Positions 39,114 through 46,356 of a stretch of DNA of 64,000 bases are shown piece by piece. This DNA is from Candidatus Desulfofervidus auxilii. Lineage in GTDB: Bacteria > Desulfobacterota > Desulfofervidia > Desulfofervidales > Desulfofervidaceae. Location of the stretch: positions 1-64,000 of the forward strand of contig JAJSZS010000009.1 of NCBI GenBank assembly GCA_030262725.1. The letters are read 5' to 3'. Below the pieces are notes generated by a model that had not been told where the DNA came from, did no database searches, and saw nothing but the letters and a program-made list of their open reading frames with translations. Position 1 is the first letter of the stretch, and each line of letters starts with the position of its first letter. A program made the position numbers and the translations under genes.

Positions 39114-40077
39114 ACTTATTGAAGAAATAGCAAAAAGGATATTAAAAGGTAAAGATATCTCCTTTGATGATGCTTATTATTTAATGAAAATAAAAGGGGC
39201 AGATATTTATCATCTTCTTGCTTGGGCAAATCAGATAAGGGAGAAATTTAAAGGTAAAATAATAAATTTTTGTGGTATTATCAATGCAAAGTCAGGAAAA
39301 TGCAGTGAAGATTGTGCCTTTTGTGCCCAATCAATTTATCATAAAACAAAAATAAGAGTTTATCCTTTAATGAGTGTTAAGGAGATTGTTTCTGAGGCAA
39401 AAGAGAGGATAAAACAAGGGGCAAAAAGAATAAGTATTGTAACAAGTGGACGAAAAGTAAATAATGAAGAATTAAAGATAATCTGTGAGGCAATAAGATA
39501 TATAAAAGATATGGGGGTATTTAGCTGTGTATCTTTAGGGTTACTTGATAAAGAAGCACTTTTAAAATTAAAAGAAGCAGGTTTAAATCGTTATCATCAC
39601 AATCTTCAAACATCAGAGGATTTTTATCCAAAGATATGTACAACTCATAGTTATGAAGAAAAAATAAATACTATAAAAGATGCAAAAGAAATAGGGCTTT
39701 CTGTTTGTTGTGGTGGCATTATGGGGATGGGAGAAAAAGAAGAGGATCAAATAAAATTAGCATTTTTATTAAAAAAATTAAATGTAGATGCAATACCAAT
39801 AAACTTTCTTCATCCAATTGCTGGAACAAGATTGGAACATTTAAAACTTTTAACTCCACTTAATTGCTTAAAGATTATTGCCATTTATCGTTTTATTTTG
39901 CCAGATAAAGAGATTATTATCTGTGGTGGAAGGGAATTAAATTTAAGGCAATTACAAAACTTTATGTTTGTTGCTGGAGCAACTGGCACTATTGTTGGAA
40001 ACTATCTCACTACAAAAGGACGCACCCCAGAGGCAGATATAGAATTGGCAGAGGATATGGAGTTAAAAATTAAATAA
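39100..40077 (+). CDS. bioB: Biotin synthase BioB
   Basis: 325 residues from the ATG at 39100, which has GGGAT at proper distance; a TTG four codons earlier is less likely. Radical SAM motif GKCSEDCAFCAQS, YHHNLQTS, GGIMGMGEK and INFLHPIAGTRLE are BioB signatures. It inserts sulfur into dethiobiotin using a 4Fe-4S and a 2Fe-2S cluster, and closes the operon. Its last 15 bp overlap the convergent aroA. Confidence 0.95.
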   Translation: MENLKLIEEIAKRILKGKDISFDDAYYLMKIKGADIYHLLAWANQIREKFKGKIINFCGIINAKSGKCSEDCAFCAQSIYHKTKIRVYPLMSVKEIVSEAKERIKQGAKRISIVTSGRKVNNEELKIICEAIRYIKDMGVFSCVSLGLLDKEALLKLKEAGLNRYHHNLQTSEDFYPKICTTHSYEEKINTIKDAKEIGLSVCCGGIMGMGEKEEDQIKLAFLLKKLNVDAIPINFLHPIAGTRLEHLKLLTPLNCLKIIAIYRFILPDKEIIICGGRELNLRQLQNFMFVAGATGTIVGNYLTTKGRTPEADIELAEDMELKIK

Positions 40078-41322
40078 CTCTGTTTCCCAAAATCCTGGGA
40101 AGGATTTTTTTACACAATCTGGATTTATGATTTCAATCTCTGGTACTTTAAGTCCAGCAATAGCAAAACTCATAGCAATACGATGGTCATTATACGTTTC
40201 AATAATGGTTCCATGTGGTTTTCCACCCTCAATAATAAGACCATCCTTTTTTTCTTCTACATTTATACCTATCTTTTTTAACTCATTAGCTAAAGCATGG
40301 AGACGGTCACATTCTTTATAACGTAAATGGGCAACATTTTTTATTTCTGTAACACCTTTTGCAAATGCAGCTACTATAGCTAAAGTAGGTACTACATCAG
40401 GCATATTGTTCATATCAACACTGATCCCTTTTAAATCTTTACCTATTACTTTTATTCCATTTTCTTTTATTTCAACCTTACAGCCCATTTTTTCTAAGAT
40501 CCAAACAAATCCTATATCTGCTTGAGCAGAATCAGCATTAATTGGGCTTACTGTAATTTCACCTTTTAAAATAGCAGCTGCTGCCCAAAAATAAGATGCA
40601 GTTGAACAATCACCCTCAATGATATAATCTCTTGCCTTATAATTACCCTTTGGCACAAAAAAATATTGATAATCTTTATTTTCTACTTGGATACCAAAAT
40701 CCTTCATTACTTTAAGAGTTAAATCTACATATGGTTTTGAAGAAAGTTTTCCTTTTACTTCAATAATACAATCATTTTCTGCATAGGGGGCAGCTAATAA
40801 AAGACCTGAAACAAATTGGCTACTAATAGATGCATCTATCTGTGTTTTTCCACCTTTAATACCATCTGCCTTAATAATCACTGGAGGACAACCATTGTCT
40901 TTTTCTGTATAAGCATCTACTTTCCATATCTTTAATGCATCAATTAAAGGTTGAATTGGTCTTTGTTGCATGCGTTCATTGCCTGTCAAGATAAATTGCC
41001 CTTTTCCTAAAGCACAAATGGCTGTTAAAAGACGCATTGATGTACCTGAGTTTCCTAAATAAATTGGATTTTTAGGAGAAGATATCTTTCCATTCTTACC
41101 ATATATTTTAGCTGTATTATTTAAGGTTTCTATTTTAATACCCATTTGCTTTAAAGCAGATATGGTCAATAAGGTATCTTCAGCTAAAAGCAAATTTTTA
41201 AGTAAAGATTCACCTTCTGCCAAAGCAGCAACAATCAATGCCCTATGTGTTAAACTCTTTGAACCAGGAACATTGATATCTAATTTTATCCCTTCATTTA
41301 AGGGAAGGATTTTTCTTTTCAT
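40063..41322 (-). CDS. aroA: 3-phosphoshikimate 1-carboxyvinyltransferase (EPSP synthase)
   Basis: 419 residues. PGSKSLTHRALIVAALAEG, LGNSGTSMRLLTAICAL, RMQQRPIQPLIDAL, DCSTASYFWAAAAIL, DMNNMPDVVPTLAIVAAFA and YNDHRIAMSFAIAGL show a complete two-domain EPSP synthase. It joins shikimate 3-phosphate and PEP. Last gene of the minus-strand shikimate operon; it overlaps aroE by 29 bp. Confidence 0.95.
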   Translation of the reverse strand: MKRKILPLNEGIKLDINVPGSKSLTHRALIVAALAEGESLLKNLLLAEDTLLTISALKQMGIKIETLNNTAKIYGKNGKISSPKNPIYLGNSGTSMRLLTAICALGKGQFILTGNERMQQRPIQPLIDALKIWKVDAYTEKDNGCPPVIIKADGIKGGKTQIDASISSQFVSGLLLAAPYAENDCIIEVKGKLSSKPYVDLTLKVMKDFGIQVENKDYQYFFVPKGNYKARDYIIEGDCSTASYFWAAAAILKGEITVSPINADSAQADIGFVWILEKMGCKVEIKENGIKVIGKDLKGISVDMNNMPDVVPTLAIVAAFAKGVTEIKNVAHLRYKECDRLHALANELKKIGINVEEKKDGLIIEGGKPHGTIIETYNDHRIAMSFAIAGLKVPEIEIINPDCVKKSFPGFWETELFNF

Positions 41323-42130
41323 TTTTCAATACTTCTTTTGCTACTTTAAACATCTCTTCTACTGGTGCCTCCTTTCCTGTCCACAATCTAAATTGTTCTG
41401 CCCCTTGATAAACCAGCATCTTTAACCCTATTACTGTTTGACAACCCATTTCCTCTGCTTCTCTTAAAAGTCTTGTTTTTAAAGGATGATAAACAATATC
41501 CATAACTAAAGAAAAATTTTTAAGGATATCCTTTTTTAAAGGAGTATCTTCTATCTTTGGCCACATACCTACTGGTGTAGTATTGATTAATCCATAAGCC
41601 TTTATTTCTGAAGCCTTTTCTAAAGGTAATGCCTTTACCTTAAATTCATTTGCTAAGGCTAGCCCTTTTTCATAAGTCCTATTTAAAATAATTATTTCAG
41701 CTCCTTCCTTTTTAAGTCCATAAACTACTGCCCTAGCTGCTCCACCAGCACCAAGGACAATAAATCTTTTCTTTGAAATTTCTCCTTTTTCTTTTAAGGA
41801 AAGGATAACACCTAACCAGTCAGTATTAAAACCAAAAAGCTTTCCATCTTTATTTACCACTGTATTTACTGCCCCAATCTCTTTTGCTGTTTCATCTATT
41901 TTATCTAAAAAAGACATAATTTCTACTTTATGTGGTATAGTCACACTTAGCCCTTTAATGCCAAGTGCCCTTACTCCCTTTATAGCTGATGCTAAATCAT
42001 TTACTTCAAATGCTACATAAATAGCATTAAGATTATAATAATTAAATGCTATGTTTTGGATGATAGGACTTAAACTATGCCTTACTGGATAACCAATTAC
42101 AGCATAAACATCTGTTTCTGCATTAATCAT
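41294..42130 (-). CDS. aroE: Shikimate 5-dehydrogenase
   Basis: 278 residues. Substrate site GYPVRHSLSPIIQN and SVTIPHK with catalytic Lys, TDWLGV, NADP Rossmann motif VLGAGGAARAVVYGL with NRTYEK, and INTTPVGMWP. The C-terminus has VYQGAEQFRLWTG. It reduces 3-dehydroshikimate. It overlaps the upstream aroB'-type gene by ATGA and aroA at the other end. Confidence 0.95.
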   Translation of the reverse strand: MINAETDVYAVIGYPVRHSLSPIIQNIAFNYYNLNAIYVAFEVNDLASAIKGVRALGIKGLSVTIPHKVEIMSFLDKIDETAKEIGAVNTVVNKDGKLFGFNTDWLGVILSLKEKGEISKKRFIVLGAGGAARAVVYGLKKEGAEIIILNRTYEKGLALANEFKVKALPLEKASEIKAYGLINTTPVGMWPKIEDTPLKKDILKNFSLVMDIVYHPLKTRLLREAEEMGCQTVIGLKMLVYQGAEQFRLWTGKEAPVEEMFKVAKEVLKNEKKNPSLK

Positions 42131-43119
42131 TTTTCCATAATAGTCTCTTCTACTTTAATGCCAAAATGGCGACCTGCCTTTTCTATCGCTACAACTACTT
42201 CATCACCTGGTTTTAACTGCACTACAGAAATAGGTTTACCTTTAGGGGTGGTAAGACGGATTGTCTCAGCATTTTGCAATATAGTAGAAATTGTTTCCCC
42301 TTCTACCTCTGCCTCAACTAATAAAAGTGGACGCCTTTCTACCTTTACCCTACCTACTACACCAGGTCTAGTTTCACCTTGATGATTCACAATTAATACT
42401 TCATCTCCTGCCTTTAATTCAGAAAGATACTTTGTCTTCCCACCTATTACTCTGATATAGGCATGTACTGGACCTGCATTTACCCTAAATGGTCTTGGAG
42501 TAACATAAGGATTCTCTACATTTTCTGCATGGACAAGGAATAATCCACCACTGCTATTTCCCACAAGCATACCTTCTCCAATAGCCATTAAATCACATGT
42601 ATCTACACAAACACGATAACCCATCCCCAGTTGTTTAATATTTTTTACTTTAGCCACTTTAACTTCTATCTTCTCTGACCACCTTTTTACTAAATCCAAA
42701 ATCTTTTTTACCTCACTAATATCCTTTGTATTTACTACTACTCCATCTACACCTCTTTCTAATATTCCAAGTAAAGTTCTAGCTTCTTCTGCAGTGCTTG
42801 CCTCAGCAAAGAGATTTGTTGTTTGGGCAACAAGGTTTTCTAATGGAATAATCTTCCAATCTTTAGCTGTGACAACAACAATCTTTTCCTTTGTTAATTT
42901 TAAAATCTTTTCTTCATCTTCTTTACTTTTTATCTCATAAAAAACCACATCTTTATCAATCTTTATATCTCCATCTGCTGCTACTGTTTTCATCCTTCCC
43001 AAAGCCTTTACTGCTTCAGTCTTTCCTTCTTCTACTACAATGGCATCTGCCCCACCCTCAATAGCGGTAGTAACTAATTTTTTCTGCCAAGGTATAACTT
43101 TTACCCATACTTTTTTCAT
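42127..43119 (-). CDS. 3-dehydroquinate synthase II (archaeal type)
   Basis: 330 residues of the MJ1249 family, unrelated to classical AroB. The N-terminal half is barrel-like (KKVWVKVIPWQKKLVTTAIEGG), and the C-terminal half has GMGYRVCVDTCDLMAIGEGMLVGN, NAGPVHAYIR and KYLSELKAGDEV. It oxidatively deaminates and cyclises ADTH to 3-dehydroquinate with NAD. Preceded by its partner enzyme gene, one base after that stop. Confidence 0.92.
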   Translation of the reverse strand: MKKVWVKVIPWQKKLVTTAIEGGADAIVVEEGKTEAVKALGRMKTVAADGDIKIDKDVVFYEIKSKEDEEKILKLTKEKIVVVTAKDWKIIPLENLVAQTTNLFAEASTAEEARTLLGILERGVDGVVVNTKDISEVKKILDLVKRWSEKIEVKVAKVKNIKQLGMGYRVCVDTCDLMAIGEGMLVGNSSGGLFLVHAENVENPYVTPRPFRVNAGPVHAYIRVIGGKTKYLSELKAGDEVLIVNHQGETRPGVVGRVKVERRPLLLVEAEVEGETISTILQNAETIRLTTPKGKPISVVQLKPGDEVVVAIEKAGRHFGIKVEETIMEK

Positions 43120-43120
43120 C

Positions 43121-43939
43121 TTAATCCTCCAATTCTTTCATAGCTTCCTCAACACTTATATTTTCATGGACTATCCTAGCGATAGCCCTTACTATCTTTC
43201 TTGGATCTTTATGTTGGAAGGCATTCCTTCCAATAGAAACACCTGCACCACCTGCTTCTATTGCCCCCTTTACCATTTCTAAAACTGCTTTATCTGAATC
43301 CATTTTTGGCCCGCCAGCAATCACTACTGGCACTGGACAGCCTTCAACTACCTTTCTAAATGTCTCTGATGAACCTGTATAAGATACTTTTACTACATCT
43401 GCCCCCAATTCTGCCCCTAATCTTGCACAATGGGCAATAATATCTGGATCATAACTATCTTTAATCTTTGGCCCTCTTGGATAAACCATGGCTAATAAAG
43501 GCATACCCCATTCTAAAGCCTTCTGTGCAACTTCACCAAAATCCCTTAACATTTCCCTTTCATTCTCATCACCAAGATTAACATGGATAGATACACCATC
43601 TGCTCCTAATTTTATCGCCTCTTCTACTGTACAAACAAGTGTCTTTGTATTTGGATGTGGAGATAAAGAAGTGCTACCAGAAAGATGAATAATTAAACCT
43701 ACATCAGGGCCTCCACCTCTATGACCTGCTGTTACAATTCCTTTATGAATAACAATGGCATTTGCTCCCCCAAGCGCTACTTCATTGATTATTGTCTTCA
43801 TATCTGTTAAACCTAAAATAGGACCAACAGTAACACCATGATCCATAGGTATGATTACAGTCTTTCCTGTTTCTCGATTAAAGATCCTTTCTAACCGTAT
43901 CCTTTTTCCAATCTGTTTCCCTGCTAAAGCAATTCCCAT
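43121..43939 (-). CDS. 2-amino-3,7-dideoxy-D-threo-hept-6-ulosonate synthase (ADTH synthase)
   Basis: 272 residues, class I aldolase-like barrel of the MJ0400 family. [46 protein letters not shown] (Schiff-base Lys) and [17 protein letters not shown] are typical. It makes the first committed compound of the archaeal-type dehydroquinate route. The ATG at 43939 is chosen because AGGAGGT ends five bases before it; a TTG at 43945 lies inside the ribosome site. It is the first structural gene behind the attenuator. Confidence 0.92.
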   Translation of the reverse strand: MGIALAGKQIGKRIRLERIFNRETGKTVIIPMDHGVTVGPILGLTDMKTIINEVALGGANAIVIHKGIVTAGHRGGGPDVGLIIHLSGSTSLSPHPNTKTLVCTVEEAIKLGADGVSIHVNLGDENEREMLRDFGEVAQKALEWGMPLLAMVYPRGPKIKDSYDPDIIAHCARLGAELGADVVKVSYTGSSETFRKVVEGCPVPVVIAGGPKMDSDKAVLEMVKGAIEAGGAGVSIGRNAFQHKDPRKIVRAIARIVHENISVEEAMKELED

Positions 43940-43966
43940 TTTCAACCTCCTTTTCTATTTTAAAAT

Positions 43967-44000
43967 AAAAAAGCCGTGAAGGTTCACTCCACGGCTTTTC
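43967..44000 (-). terminator. Rho-independent attenuator terminator of the shikimate operon
   Basis: On the minus strand AAAAGCCGTG (5' arm, 43999-43990) pairs with CACGGCTTTT (3' arm, 43978-43969), with loop GAGTGAACCTT, and runs into TTTTTT (43972-43967) and TATTTT. It stands 22-30 bp before the first structural gene, inside the 5' leader, so it can only be regulatory. Confidence 0.88.
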
Positions 44001-44083
44001 TATTTCAGCCGTGGGCGCCTGTTTGGTCTGCCCACGGCCTTTCTCCTTTTTATAGTTTCAAAAGACAGTGGGCAGACCCCACT
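44001..44083 (-). promoter_or_regulatory. Antiterminator/alternative pairing segments of the aromatic attenuator
   Basis: Minus-strand segments in transcript order. A is GGTCTGCCCAC (44078-44068), within the leader peptide codons. B is GCCGTGGGC extended to GTGGGCAGACC (44038-44025). C is GCCCACGGCT (44016-44007). D is the terminator's 5' arm AGCCGTGG (43996-43989). A pairs perfectly with B over 11 bp, B with C over 9 bp, and C with D over 8 bp. A:B frees C to block the terminator; B:C frees D to form it. Confidence 0.8.
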
Positions 44084-44126
44084 TATAATAATAAAAATAA
44101 CCGTATTTTAAACCTACCTTCTTCAT
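44058..44126 (-). CDS. Aromatic leader peptide of the shikimate operon
   Basis: A 22-residue ORF reads MKKVGLKYGYFYYYKW and then GLPTVF: five Tyr, two Phe and one Trp, with YGYFYYYKW clustered. It starts about 12 nt after the predicted transcription start and ends with TGA. The Tyr/Trp codons lie immediately 5' to pairing segment A, so a ribosome stalled on uncharged tRNA-Tyr (or Phe/Trp) leaves A free, while a ribosome that reaches the stop covers A. The nearby upstream AAAAAGAG is a weak ribosome binding site. Too short to have been called by ordinary gene finding. This is a sequence-based inference with strong internal logic. Confidence 0.85.
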   Translation of the reverse strand: MKKVGLKYGYFYYYKWGLPTVF

Positions 44127-44144
44127 CTCTTTTTCAATCCGAGT

Positions 44145-44173
44145 CTATTAACATGCAAAAAAAATGTTGTCAA
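44145..44173 (-). promoter_or_regulatory. Promoter of the shikimate operon
   Basis: Minus strand TTGACA (44173-44168), 17 bp, TAATAG (44150-44145), with an upstream TGT giving an extended -10. The predicted start is near 44138. Its -35 overlaps that of the divergent promoter. Confidence 0.75.
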
Positions 44174-44195
44174 TACCATTTTTTTCTTTTATAAA
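44167..44195 (+). promoter_or_regulatory. Divergent promoter of the zinc-ribbon/aldo-keto reductase genes
   Basis: TTGTCA (44167-44172), 17 bp, TATAAA (44190-44195). The expected start, about 44202, leaves only a few bases before ATG 44206. The two divergent -35 boxes share the same bases on opposite strands, so the promoters may compete for polymerase. Confidence 0.65.
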
Positions 44196-44205
44196 ATCTA
44201 AAATA

Positions 44206-44436
44206 ATGTTAATTGTAAAATGTGCTAAATGTAAAAGAAAAATATTTAAATATTTAAAAATCGGAAAGGGGCGTTTATTACGTTGCTGGAAGGAACGGAT
44301 AATTAAAAATTATAGTGTGCAAGAAGGTATTAAAGTTAAATGTCAATGTGGTAATGTGATTGGCATTGATAAAGGAAGATGGATAAAAATGAAACAAAAT
44401 GCTTTTATTTATTCAGGTACAGTAATAAGGAAATAG
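44206..44436 (+). CDS. Small zinc-ribbon protein
   Basis: 76 residues beginning MLIVKCAKCKRKIFKY, with CxxC, an isolated Cys (LLRCWKERII) and a second CxC (VKCQCGNVIGID); these can form a zinc ribbon. Rich in Lys, as for nucleic acid binding. No function known. An ATG 14 codons upstream would place the start inside the promoter, so ATG 44206 is chosen; there is no Shine-Dalgarno, and the promoter geometry predicts a leaderless or near-leaderless mRNA. Confidence 0.6.
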   Translation: MLIVKCAKCKRKIFKYLKIGKGRLLRCWKERIIKNYSVQEGIKVKCQCGNVIGIDKGRWIKMKQNAFIYSGTVIRK

Positions 44437-44446
44437 GAGTAGTGAG

Positions 44447-45427
44447 ATGTATTATAGGATGTTAAAAGGAACAAATTTAAAAGTATCTGAAATTGGTTTA
44501 GGAACGTGGGTTTTAGGAGGTTGGCTTTGGAGTGGAATAGATGAAAAAGAAGCTATAAATACAGTAAAAGAAGCAATAGAATCAGGTATAAATCTTATAG
44601 ATACTGCTCCTGTTTATGGATTTGGTAAATCAGAAGAAATTGTAGGCAAAGGAATAAAAGGTTTTGATAGAGAGAAGATAATCATTGCTACAAAAGTAGG
44701 GCTTGAATGGGATGAAAATGAGAGAATTAAAAGGAATTCTTCAAGAAAAAGGATACTTAAAGAAATAGAAGATTCTTTAAAAAGATTAGATATTGAATAT
44801 ATTGATATTTACCAAATTCATTGGCCTGACAAAAAGACTCCTTTTAAAGAAACAATGGAAACCATGATGGAGTTAAAAGAAAAGGGACTTATAAAATATA
44901 TTGGAGTAAGCAATTTTTCTGTTGAACAGATGGAAGAATGTAAAAAATATGGAGAATTTAATATCTTACAGCCACCTTATAATTTCTTTGAAAGAGAGAT
45001 ACAGAATGAAATTTTGCCCTATTGTATTAGAAATAATATAGGCATTTTAGCTTATGGCGCACTTTGTCGAGGTCTTTTAACTGGCAAATTTAAAGGGGAT
45101 GAAACATTTGGGGAAAATGATATAAGGCATTTTGACCCAAAATTTCAAGGAGGTACATTTAAAAAATATGCAGAATTGGTTAAAAAGCTTGATGAAATTG
45201 CGCAATCTATAGGAAAGAGAGTGAGCCATTTAGCAATAAGATGGCTTTTGCAACAAAACGGTGTAGATGTAGCTTTAGTAGGAATGCGGAATAGAAAACA
45301 ACTTAAAGAGAATCTTAAAGCTACAGATTTTGTTTTAGAAAAATCTATTATAGAAAAGATGGAAAAAATATTTAAAGAATCAAATGTGCCTATATTAAGC
45401 CCAAAATTTATGGCACCGCCAGATTAA
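44447..45427 (+). CDS. Aldo/keto reductase
   Basis: 326 residues of the AKR barrel: LGTWVLGGWLWSG, the active-site DTAPVYGFGKSEEIVG (Asp and Tyr), KVGLEWDEN with Lys, IDIYQIHWPD with His, SNFSVEQM, and the C-terminal NADPH site with LVGMRNRKQLKENL. RBS TAGGAGTAG. It reduces aldehydes or ketones with NADPH; substrate unknown. It follows the zinc-ribbon gene by 10 bp and ends one base from the convergent ExeA-like gene. Confidence 0.88.
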   Translation: MYYRMLKGTNLKVSEIGLGTWVLGGWLWSGIDEKEAINTVKEAIESGINLIDTAPVYGFGKSEEIVGKGIKGFDREKIIIATKVGLEWDENERIKRNSSRKRILKEIEDSLKRLDIEYIDIYQIHWPDKKTPFKETMETMMELKEKGLIKYIGVSNFSVEQMEECKKYGEFNILQPPYNFFEREIQNEILPYCIRNNIGILAYGALCRGLLTGKFKGDETFGENDIRHFDPKFQGGTFKKYAELVKKLDEIAQSIGKRVSHLAIRWLLQQNGVDVALVGMRNRKQLKENLKATDFVLEKSIIEKMEKIFKESNVPILSPKFMAPPD

Positions 45428-45428
45428 A

Positions 45429-46241
45429 TTATAACAAATCGCGGATTGCCATGTCTTTAACAACTTGCTCAATTATATCTGCTCCAATAATCTTTTTGTC
45501 AGTTGCATAGCCTTCGATTAAGGCATGATCACAAATAATGTTTATTATCCTTGGTATACCTTTGGAATAAGTATAAATTCTGTCAATTGCTTGTGCATTA
45601 AATATATTGCTTTTCCCACCAGCTTTGATAAGTCTGGTTTTGATATAATTTTCAGTTTCTTTTCGATTAAGTGGATTAAGGATAAATCTTAAGGCTATAC
45701 GTTGACGCAGTTGTCTCAATTTTGGTGTATTTAATTTTTCCCAAAGCTCAGGTTGACCACAGAGGACAATTTGAAGAAGTTTTTGATTATTTGTCTCTAA
45801 ATTAAGTAAAAGTCTGATTTCCTCTAAAAGGAGTGGACTTAAATTATGCGCTTCATCAACAACAATGACTACTGCTTTTTGTTCTTCTAAACATTGAGTT
45901 AAAAATTTATTTAAGGATATAAGAAAATCTGCTTTATTATTAGGTCTAGATAATCCTAGTCCTTCACAAACCAAATGAAAGAATTCAATTGGTTCTAAAA
46001 TAGAATTAAAAATAAAAGCAGAAAGACCTCCAGTATGTTTTAGATAATTTAAAAATGACTTTAAAATTGTAGTTTTCCCAACACCTACTTCACCGGTAAG
46101 AAGAATAAGCCCTTTTTTCCCTCTTACACCATAAATCAATTGAGCTAATGCTTCACGATAAGATTCTGTAAGATAAAGAAAATCAGGGTCAGGCGTAAGA
46201 TTAAATGGGTCTTTAGTAAAACCATAAAAATGCTTGTACAT
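45429..46241 (-). CDS. ExeA/GspA-like AAA ATPase
   Basis: 270 residues. MYKHFYGFTKDPFNLTPDPDFLYLT is the family start, followed by Walker A GEVGVGKTT, Walker B AVVIVVDEAHNL, LLNLETNNQKLLQIVLCGQPEL and Arg-rich LRQRIALRFILNPL. The family powers assembly of type II secretion or MSHA-type pilus systems, or binds peptidoglycan when fused to a C-terminal domain; only the ATPase part is present here. Alone on the minus strand between two plus-strand operons. Confidence 0.87.
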   Translation of the reverse strand: MYKHFYGFTKDPFNLTPDPDFLYLTESYREALAQLIYGVRGKKGLILLTGEVGVGKTTILKSFLNYLKHTGGLSAFIFNSILEPIEFFHLVCEGLGLSRPNNKADFLISLNKFLTQCLEEQKAVVIVVDEAHNLSPLLLEEIRLLLNLETNNQKLLQIVLCGQPELWEKLNTPKLRQLRQRIALRFILNPLNRKETENYIKTRLIKAGGKSNIFNAQAIDRIYTYSKGIPRIINIICDHALIEGYATDKKIIGADIIEQVVKDMAIRDLL

Positions 46242-46296
46242 TTATAAGCATTTTTTCGAATATTTGTTGTATTGTCAAGCTTTTATTTTGTACCTG

Positions 46297-46325
46297 TTGA
46301 CAAAAAAAAGGTTTGAGGTTATAAG
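46297..46325 (+). promoter_or_regulatory. Promoter of the AOR-Hdr-POR cluster
   Basis: TTGACA (46297-46302), 17 bp, TATAAG (46320-46325): near-consensus. The start would be near 46332, giving a leader of about 25 nt with AGAGG before ATG 46357. It is the only clear promoter before the whole 11-kb cluster. Confidence 0.7.
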
Positions 46326-46356
46326 CTCGCTATGTTCTAAAGGAATAGAGGTTAAG

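Noticed and set aside
43967-44083. A metabolite-binding riboswitch in the shikimate leader
   Set aside because: The region is fully explained by a leader peptide and three alternative stems; no complex aptamer-like core is left over.
43976-44194. Plus-strand open frame across the attenuator region
   Set aside because: It lies antisense to the leader peptide, hairpins and promoter; composition is dictated by repeats of GCCGTG arms.
46234-46356. N-terminal extension of the first AOR protein
   Set aside because: The extra 41 codons cover the promoter and antisense start of the ExeA-like gene; homology begins at MFGWQGKLL with its own ribosome site.
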